Positions 57,273 to 64,000 of a stretch of DNA of 64,000 bases are shown here, piece by piece. Position 1 is the stretch's first letter; each line of letters begins with the position of its first letter. Below the pieces are notes generated by a model. The model searched no databases and had not been told where the DNA came from. It was given only the letters and a program-made list of their open reading frames with translations. The stretch is from assembly GCF_963169125.1 (NCBI RefSeq), contig NC_084794.1, forward strand, positions 155,196,858-155,260,857, written 5' to 3'. Position numbers and translations under genes: made by a program. Source of the stretch: Humulus lupulus (lineage: Eukaryota; Streptophyta; Magnoliopsida; Rosales; Cannabaceae).

Positions 57273-57696
57273 ATCAAATAATACATAACATATATTATTG
57301 AGGATAGAAACCTGACCTGTGACAACCTTATTGCTAACATCAGCCTCTCATTGGGTTAAGGCGAATACCCTGGCAGGAACCAACTTTTCTTCCTTTTTCC
57401 CTTCTGGCTTGAGCTGGGGACACTGCCTCTTTTGGTGACCTTCCTAACCACAGTTGAAGCATCTTTTAGTGTTTACACGACATTCACCAGGATGTTTCCT
57501 TCTGACACTTAGCACATGGCGGGTATTCTACATAACCCAACCTACTACCTCCATTATTCGTCTGTGCCCTTTTATCGCTATCAAACTGTTTATTATCAGG
57601 ATGCCTTCTTTTCTGGCCGTTATTGTTGTTGTTACTGGACTGATTGCTGTTGTTGTTGTGGTGGTTGTTGTTTCGACTAGTCTGAGGTTGATTCTA
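57273..57696 (-). pseudogene. Element T gag-protease linker with zinc knuckle
   Basis: The knuckle CFNCGxEGHQKRQC (CxxCxxxGHxxxxC) lies at 57420-57461, but position x is a TAG stop (57444-57446). Upstream is a stretch rich in Asn/Gly codons (GTTGTTGTT repeats, 57620-57680). More stops near 57348 and 57505 follow. The knuckle would bind element RNA. Confidence 0.8.
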
Positions 57697-58341
57697 CTAT
57701 CTAGGCTCAGGCTTACTGGCTTCTTCCTTACTAACGTTAGCCTGCAACCTTTCTACTTCTATTGCCATCTCTAGTACATCGGCATAAGTAGTATTTTCTA
57801 GGTTTGCTAGCTTAACCCCTAGCTCAATCTTTGGTCGAAGTCCTCTAATGAACTTAGACATCCTCATATAGTCAGTTGGAACCATTTCCAGTGCGAACTT
57901 AGCCAATCGGTCGAACTGCCAAGCATACTCTGCCACTGATAAATTTCCTTGCTTCAAGCCAGCGAACTCCTCAACTCTTGAAGCGAGTACAGACAAATTG
58001 TAATACTTGTTATGGAACAGCTCCACAAATCAAGTCCAAGTCATGATGGCAATATCTTGCGTCTGCTGGACTAAGTCCCACCATATCCTAGCATCTTTCT
58101 TGAGCAAGGACGAAACGCAGGATATGCGGTCCGCGTTGCTGAGGTTCATGTGTGTCAGGATTGGCTCCACGTTCCTTAGCCACTCTTCGGCCTCGAAGGG
58201 GTCTATAGTCCTTTCAAAGTTCAGAGCATGCTGCTTACGAAACCGCTCATAAACTGGACCCATGTGCTGTACTGGATACGGCGCATAATTCACCACTGGC
58301 CATCCCCCAAATAGACCAACTTGTTGGGGTGCTGAGGCCAT
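57697..58341 (-). pseudogene. Element T gag, capsid region
   Basis: Two pieces: 58341-58030 (FERTIDPFEAEEWLRNVEPI, LLKKDARIWWDLV) and 58026-57697 (FHNKYYNLSVLASRVEEFAG, LKQGNLSVAEYAWQFDRLAK, YMRMSKFIRGLRPKI). This is the retrotransposon gag capsid domain found in Ty3 elements. One stop at 58030 splits them. Confidence 0.9.
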
Positions 58342-58407
58342 TTGTTGTGGCTGTGGCTGGGGCAGAGGCGGACGCTGAGTCTGGGGCTGAGCCTATTGTC
58401 GCTGTTG

Positions 58408-58593
58408 CTACAATAGTTCCTCGACTTCTTGTCGTAGTCTGGCAATCTCTGTAGCATTGTCTACTGGTGGTGTCGGCGCATTGCAGCTGGCAGTAGCACG
58501 CACTCCCCTTCTGCGAACTGGAGGGGCTTCATTGTTCACCGGAGCAGCGTTGGAGGCGTTTCCGTTGGTGCAAGCAGATCTTCGGAACGACAT
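58408..58593 (-). pseudogene. Element T gag N-terminus
   Basis: MSFRRSACTNGNASNAAPVN, a basic and Ala/Pro-rich start, then ATEIARLRQEVEELL, a short coiled-coil-like stretch common at this place in Tekay gag. The stop at 58408 and another in the Gln-rich part (about 58393) separate it from the capsid region. Confidence 0.8.
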
Positions 58594-59124
58594 CGCAGCA
58601 GAGTTCTAACAGTTGAGAGAAACATCTCAGAACTTCACCCTAATAGGCTCTAAGGCAAAAACTTAATCTAAACAAACATATCTCGGACCTATTGATTATG
58701 ACTTCTTATGAAAATTATATAAGTCTTCTTTATTATTAGAGTGGGTTTCTATACTTAGAAAAATAAGCCATCTTTATTATTTTCTAAGTCTATTTCTAAT
58801 CATCCTATATGACTTAATTCTCAGGCTCGAAACTCATCTTTGTTCCAAAGTTAACCATATTGAGGGAGGGCTGGGATCAGTAAAATAGTTCCCACTACTA
58901 TGGCCCCCTAACTCTCAATATAGAAACTTGGTTCATTGATTTGTATCCACCCTCATCAAACTTAGTCATTATTTATTTTATTTATTATTTATTATGATTG
59001 CAAAAAAAAAAAATCAAACTCATACATGATAACAAAATAACCATGAAATTAATTTGGAAAAGAAAGTTTTCACTATTTACAACCATAAAAGAAAACAAAT
59101 AATAAATAAAAACAAACAATGAAA
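58594..59124 (-). other. Leader segment between leader ORF and gag
   Basis: A/T-rich, non-coding. It has a run of A at 59000-59012 and no recognisable motif. Confidence 0.5.
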
Positions 59125-59649
59125 CTAACTATTGTAAAAATTGGGATCTTCTATATCTGATCCTTCATCTAGCATATCATCTTCTATCTCCTCATAGGCA
59201 TCATTATCATGTGCCTCAAAATGCCCTCGAGGAAGGTTCTTAAAAATTCTATGCTTTTGCTCATTTGTAAACTGAAACTCCATTTTTGAAGTGAACCTAA
59301 TTAAGAGAAAATAATATCTCATCGCTACCGGAAATTCGTCTTCATTATCCATTGTCTCCCATATCTCCTCTAAGGCTGCAACTATGGTACGATAATCTCT
59401 AAATAGTCTTATTACTAAAACGTATTGCTCCGTTGCTCTCATCATGATCTACTTAGTTTCTTGGAGATGACCTATTTCTCTGTGGAACAAAACCAGCCTC
59501 CAAGTGATTCTTTCTAGCACTCCTACGGTGTTTCTTGGTTCTCTAATTCTTTTTAAAGCCTTAAAGGTCGGATATCCCCATAGGTCAATGCGCCGTTCAT
59601 TCTTAACTGAAACATAAAGACTAAACTTGTTAGCTATACATATAAACAT
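59125..59649 (-). pseudogene. Leader ORF of unknown function upstream of gag in element T
   Basis: Two pieces in one frame, 59649-59449 and 59445-59125, separated by a single TAG: together about 175 codons between the primer site and gag. The first part is basic (NERRIDLWGYPTFKALKRIR, WRLVLFHREIGHLQETK). The second has ALEEIWETMDNEDEFPVAMR and an acidic tail (YEEIEDDMLDEGSDIEDPNF). I do not recognise a family. A GTAAGT (59668-59673) and TTTCAG (59607-59612) on the minus strand could be splice sites for a 67-base intron removing the first codons; this is speculative. An accessory protein, a regulatory upstream ORF, or captured sequence are all possible. Confidence 0.5.
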
Positions 59650-59737
59650 AATAACTATAACTTAAACACTTACTTGGCGGTCAGATTCGGAGCTTTGAGT
59701 GTGTGTATCGAGGAGAACTTCATGCAGATGAACCGTT

Positions 59738-59749
59738 GCTCTGATACCA
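59738..59749 (-). promoter_or_regulatory. Element T primer-binding site
   Basis: The minus strand reads TGGTATCAGAGC, initiator-Met type, two bases from the 5' LTR. Confidence 0.93.
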
Positions 59750-60654
59750 ACTGTAACGACCCAATTAGTCTAGACCTTGGACCATTAATAACTACTATAC
59801 TAATCTTAAGAAAACTTACATATGAAAACACCATAACTTTATTTTAAAATGTAAAGTAAAGGTTTAAATACATAAAAATCTCACTTAGGATATGGGATCC
59901 CATTGTTTTGAAAATAAAACAAAACATAACTTAAATAAATTGATTACAAAATTAAGTGCGGAAAAATAATGCATAGAAATCATAACTAAAAGACTTAAAA
60001 ACTTCATCCTCGAATAGTACGCGCAATCCATCGATTCCATCCTGCCTCAATACACATCCCCATGCTTCCAAGAACCTTCCCGCCACTAAAACTATTTTCC
60101 TGCACATATAAAACATAAAGGAATGAGCCTAATGCCCAGCAAGGAAAATCTACTACAAGCGTGAAACATATACATACACATAAACTATAAACTAAAAATT
60201 GTAAACTACAATCATATAACTATATAAATACAACATCTATTATAATGGCCATCATACTTCTTGGGACTTGCTAGCTAAGCAATCATATGCCCATAAATTT
60301 ACGGGGCTAGTTATCTAAACAAGTCACATAAATTTATGGGGCTCGTTATCTAAACAATCATATGCCCAGGGAATTTACTATTGGGACTTGTTATCTAAAC
60401 AAGTTATATATTTGTTATCTAAACAAATTATGTGATTGTTATCTAAACAATTCATATACTAAAACAACTAAAAACATACAAATCTACCCTATTTTCCTTA
60501 CCAAAAACTAGAATATGAGAACAAGATCGGGACTTTGGAACACTCCTAAAAACCATAATAGAGAGGTGAGTATACTAAAGAATAGAGATGAAAAGAATGA
60601 ACTACACCATCAAAAAGATACTTACCGACAAGAACCTCAAGTTCAAGAACTTAG

Positions 60655-62489
60655 TGTTGGGTTTTATGCCCTTAATAAAACCATATTTCTTATGTAACAC
60701 GTTATTATTATCAATAAAAGAAATAGAAATCATTTTGTTTATTCAATTGCATTGTTCGCTTGTTTTATTACATGTTTATTCAATTAATACAAACATTCAT
60801 AAAATCCTGAGCATATGGATAGTTACAATTATAGTGACTAGGTCACAGTGGCTTATAGTTGTAATTATATGTTCAAAAGAACGAGTCCTAGATTAGATCA
60901 GTGCATTGGATTTTGACTGATTAGGAAATCTACGATATGATCTACTTACACATTAGGAGTGTGATGTCTTGTCCAAGGAATTGACCAAGTAGATTTGATC
61001 GGATGTATTTGGTTACATCGGACTAGGACCAATATTGATTATTGATTGATAAATAAGTATCGCTGTTATCGAATCTAATCGATATCACAACGTTGACCAT
61101 AGGTTAAGTCGATCTTAATTCTGAGTGATAATATTCTGCTAATTATATTATTTAAATCTTTTGACTTGTTCGTTACCAGCTTACCCTACGGTCTAGCCCA
61201 TACTTACATCTTGGAGATTTAGTAATGTAATTGAGTGGGAGTATTATTCATAGATATGAAATCTATAACTTTTGTATGAGAAGTGAAAAGATGATTTCCT
61301 TAATTGCTTTGTTCAAAAGGTTAAATGATTGAGATCTCATTTCTATGATTAAGTTCACGGAAATATCATTTATAAGGAACTTAGTGGGAGTTAAGGATAA
61401 AATACTGATGAGGGGTAAAACGGTAATTTTCACCCAGCTTGTTAGTAAGTCATCGATAGAGGATTGACTAACTGTAATGGTTATAGCAATGGATAACGTA
61501 TTTATGGTTTGGAAAATACATTCTATGAATTCAAGAGTTCAATTCCAAGTCTATAGTAGAGTCACGAGGAATTAATAAGGTAGTGAAATTATTCGTAAAT
61601 AAATTCACAGTAACTTATTGGAGCTTGATTTCATGGATCCATGGTCTCCGCATCACCTTTGAGTAAATCATCTAGAATGTCTCAATTAATTGATTTAATT
61701 ATCAATTAGGATTTTTTAAAGTTGACTAGGTCAATTTTGGAAATTTATAGAGATATGAGATTTAGAGAATAAAAGAGAACCTTTGGGTAAATTTATTAAT
61801 ATTGATAAATTGGTGTCAATATAAATAAATAAAAATTAAATCAAGTTTCAAATTATAATTAGTTAATTTGAATAAGGATTTAGTTAATTAATTAAAATAA
61901 ATAAATAAAAAGTTTTGAATTTAGGCCCAATTGGGATTTAAATTCAAAATAAAAGTATTGGGCCCAAGTCCATTTGTGGGAGCCCAAGGCTTTTATCTTT
62001 TTGTTTATTATTTTAATTAATTCAAAATTTAAATTTAAATAAAGCCCATTAAGTTGTCTATATAAGGAATATGATATCTAGGGTTTTCAAAAGTTAGTCT
62101 CAGTTGATTCATTAGGTAAGTGAAAACCTAGACACTCTAATCCTTTCTTAGCCACTATCTCTTCTTCTTTTCTAGATCTCTATCTCATGTGTTGAGAACC
62201 AGCCCACACTAGTTCTAGGTTGATCAAAGGCTTGGTGAGGAAGACTGTGTTGCTGATCTAGATCAATCTCTTGATAATACTCTGCTACAAAAAGGAATCA
62301 AGAGTTAGAGAGATTGAAGGAAGGAGTTCTTCCAGTTCCGCTGCGTATTTGTAAATTTCTACATCATTGTGTTTATGTTAATTTACGAATCTAATATTCA
62401 TATGTATGTCATGTTATTCTATGTTTCTATTATGTGTTTGGAAAAATAATAGGAAGCATGCATCTAGATTTAAATTCAAAGATCCTACA
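60655..62489 (+). mobile_element. Solo Angela/Tork-like copia LTR (copy W)
   Basis: 1835 bp, TGTTGGGTTTTATGCCCTTA to AAAGATCCTACA, flanked by CTTAG (60650-60654, 62490-62494). The uninterrupted host sequence is seen at 50940-50955 in the 3' LTR of T. TG...CA ends, 5-bp duplication and the opening resembling BARE/Angela LTRs support the assignment. No coding sequence; it is the reference copy for the split LTR Y. Confidence 0.88.
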
Positions 62490-62967
62490 CTTAGATGCCT
62501 AACCAAGAATAGAGAATACGAGTTAGGATTTGAGTAGAAAAACTATAAGAATCAATACAGAAAGGAACTAGAATTAGGAATGCCTTGAATGCTTCTATGA
62601 CCGAACTATACCTCGAAACTGAAATACACTATAACCTTACTTCCCAAGTGTTTAGTAAGTTTATAATGATTAAGCTTATAACCCCAACCCAAGTGTTTAA
62701 CACTCTAAAGTAATCCTAGCAGCTTGTAGGCTCTGAACTCGGCTTGATGAATGAAGAAATGGCTGGCAACTAGGTCCTATTTATAGAGTTCAAGAATGAA
62801 AAGATCTTCATTTAGCTTGAATAAAATAATGGCCTTTTAATTGAAAAATATTTGAATAATCATTCAGCAGAGGCGGAAGACTTGGTCAGAAAGATTCTGG
62901 ACTTATCAAGAGGTTAAGGATTAAAATGAGCTCGGTTTCAAAATCATTTGAAAACCATGCACCACAG

Positions 62968-63106
62968 CCGATATATCACCCATGCTAGGTGATATATCGC
63001 CTGTAATGATGCTCTCGAGGCTCGTCGAGGTGGTCGTGTGAAGCTACGTGTTTATGGTATCCCCGTATGGCGATATATTGCTCCTTGGAGCTGCGATATA
63101 TCGGCA
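62968..63106. repeat. GATATATC palindrome cluster, T 5' LTR
   Basis: CCGATATATCACC (62968), GGTGATATATCGCC (62988), GGCGATATATTGC (63069), TGCGATATATCGGCA (63092): same four positions as in the 3' LTR, with different single-base changes. Confidence 0.85.
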
Positions 63107-63557
63107 TACGCTGAAATATTATACACGTAATTACACTTTTTCAGCCTAATTTGAATTGAGTAAACAGCCTTGACTAAGTCCTTTAACGATTTCAAAGCTG
63201 CTGGCAGACCCTAGGATTTTCAAATATTGCTCTAAATAAACGTATTCCTCAAAAATACTTAATTCTCATTAAACATACACAAGACAAGTGTTAACATCTT
63301 ATTGGGTCTATCTAAACCTTATAGTATAATAAATATCACCTTCATAACCAGTCATATTAATCAAACCTTAGGTTATAATTAATATTCTTAAACTATAGGT
63401 TAAACTTATAAAATCTACAAGTGTTACTACGAGTGTCCAACTAAGTCCCGGTTTGAACAAAAATCCACAGTCATAAAAATACTACAACTATTACTAGCTA
63501 TTACTATTACTACTACTATCTAACTATCTAAGTAAAGTTCTTGGACTCTACACGGTT

Positions 63558-64000
63558 GTGGCGGCTGATAAGAAGGTCCCTCAAAAGGTTGAGACTACGG
63601 AGGTTGTGGTTCCTGAAATCCCACAAATGTCTGAGACAAAGGCAGAGAGTAGAAAGGAGCATACGGCGGATATGGTGGTGGTGGGGCAAAATAAGTTTGA
63701 TCCGATTCATGTAAAGACCACCGACTCACCAGGTTGTTTAAGCGAGCCACATGGTTCACCTCATATTCATATCATTGGCCCATATATTGATGCATCATGT
63801 GTTGCTGCTGAAACATATATTGATTTTGTTGGATAAGATAATCAAACTTATCATTGACTTTTTTCAGGATCTGATCACTACTACCGCCCGACATCACCGG
63901 ATCAGCCTCTTCTTCCATCTCCGTTTCAACACGGCATTTTCCCCTTTTTCTCGTCTATGGTACATATAGAACAGGCTTAGGATAGTCCTTCATCAAAGAA
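63558..64000 (-). pseudogene. Second Athila env-position ORF, C-terminal part
   Basis: The minus frame reads LIQQNQYMFQQQHMMHQYMG, then YEYEVNHVARLNNLVSRWSL and TYFAPPPPYPPYAPFYSLPL. It lines up with the C-terminus of the ORF at 19688-20905 (IMQQNQYLIQ, AYELTHVDRLNSLVQRW, PPPYPPS). An in-frame TGA follows YMGQ and a TAG follows EPQPP. The ORF continues across the element T insertion to the stop at 49996. The upstream part is outside the window. Function unknown. Confidence 0.75.

Larger units (their letters stand above)
50010..63552 (-). mobile_element. Tekay-like Ty3 retrotransposon T
   Basis: Target duplication CGGTT (50005-50009, 63553-63557). LTRs at 50010-51979 and 59752-63552 (the second enlarged by a copia solo LTR); without that insert both are close to 1965 bp. 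Primer site 59738-59749, polypurine tract 51980-51992. All gene parts are present on the minus strand: a leader ORF, gag, knuckle, protease, RT, RNase H, integrase and a chromodomain-like tail. Several stops and a solo LTR (55022-56944) break them. Element type from RT/integrase motifs and the EATWELEEDM tail. Confidence 0.92.
59752..63552 (-). repeat. Element T 5' LTR, interrupted by a copia LTR
   Basis: TGTAACGACCCAATTAGTCT at the left, TTCTTGGACTCTACA at the right; 3801 bp including the 1835-bp insert and its duplication. TATA-like CTATAAATAG on the minus strand at 62777-62786. GTTATCTAAACAA repeats at 60310-60460. The copia insert lies downstream of the TATA box in element direction, so it would sit in the transcribed part. 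Confidence 0.92.
45066..64000 (-). mobile_element. Second Athila-type element (3' half), extends past the window
   Basis: It holds a 3' LTR (45066-46415), polypurine tract, hairpin, 3' untranslated region and the C-terminal part of an env-position ORF (63558-64000). These are in the same order as in element A but clearly diverged. A Tekay solo LTR (47163-49395) and Tekay element T (50010-63552) are inserted in it. Pol, gag and the 5' LTR lie to the right of the window. Confidence 0.82.

Overview
This window is a nest of retrotransposons from a plant nuclear genome. I found no host gene, rRNA or tRNA gene, or CRISPR array. Plant origin is shown by the element families: a Sirevirus-type Ty1/copia element, Athila-type and Tekay-type Ty3 elements, Cassandra, and an Emigrant-type MITE. 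A eudicot is my guess; the sequence does not prove it. Almost every coding piece lies on the minus strand, and all are broken by stops, frameshifts, deletions or later insertions.

Layout, left to right. 1-1448: a gag-only piece of a Ty3 element (minus). 1449-6618: a Sirevirus (minus) with its 5' LTR (5724-6618), cut off inside reverse transcriptase and carrying a MITE (4515-4953). 6619-9884: an unidentified LTR-like stretch and a short gag-like remnant. 9885-12641: two nested LTRs of Ty1/copia (Angela/Tork-like) character. 12642-39060: a Tekay-like element H (minus, target duplication ATCCA). It contains a solo LTR (15469-32552, GAAAC/GAAAT). That solo LTR contains a nearly complete Athila-type element A (16751-31185, ATAGC/T), whose 5' LTR contains another solo LTR (28047-30321, TAGAT). 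H also carries a Tat/Ogre-type 3' piece with its LTR (33802-36397). 39061-45065: the remainder of the copia LTR, another copia-like LTR (39114-41340), leader sequence, and a partial Tekay LTR that contains an abnormal inverted Cassandra element (43691-44748, CTTAA). 45066 to the window end: a second Athila-type element (minus). It is split by a solo LTR (47163-49395, GTATT) and by a second Tekay-like element T (50010-63552, CGGTT). T holds a solo LTR in its protease-RT region (55022-56944, GTAGT) and a copia solo LTR in its 5' LTR (60655-62489, CTTAG).

How the parts fit. The insertion order can be read from matching target duplications and from coding frames that stop at one border and resume at the other. 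Primer sites (initiator-Met type for the Sirevirus, H, T and Cassandra; Asp type for Athila A), polypurine tracts and TATA boxes give each element's direction.

The less ordinary signals are: a Cassandra insertion whose two ends are both U5 ends; arrays of paired GC-rich palindromic boxes with a period near 72 bp in the Athila LTRs, one repeated in front of the env-position ORF; GATATATC palindrome clusters in T-type LTRs; a hairpin next to the polypurine tract in three elements; and an unexplained leader ORF upstream of gag in element T.
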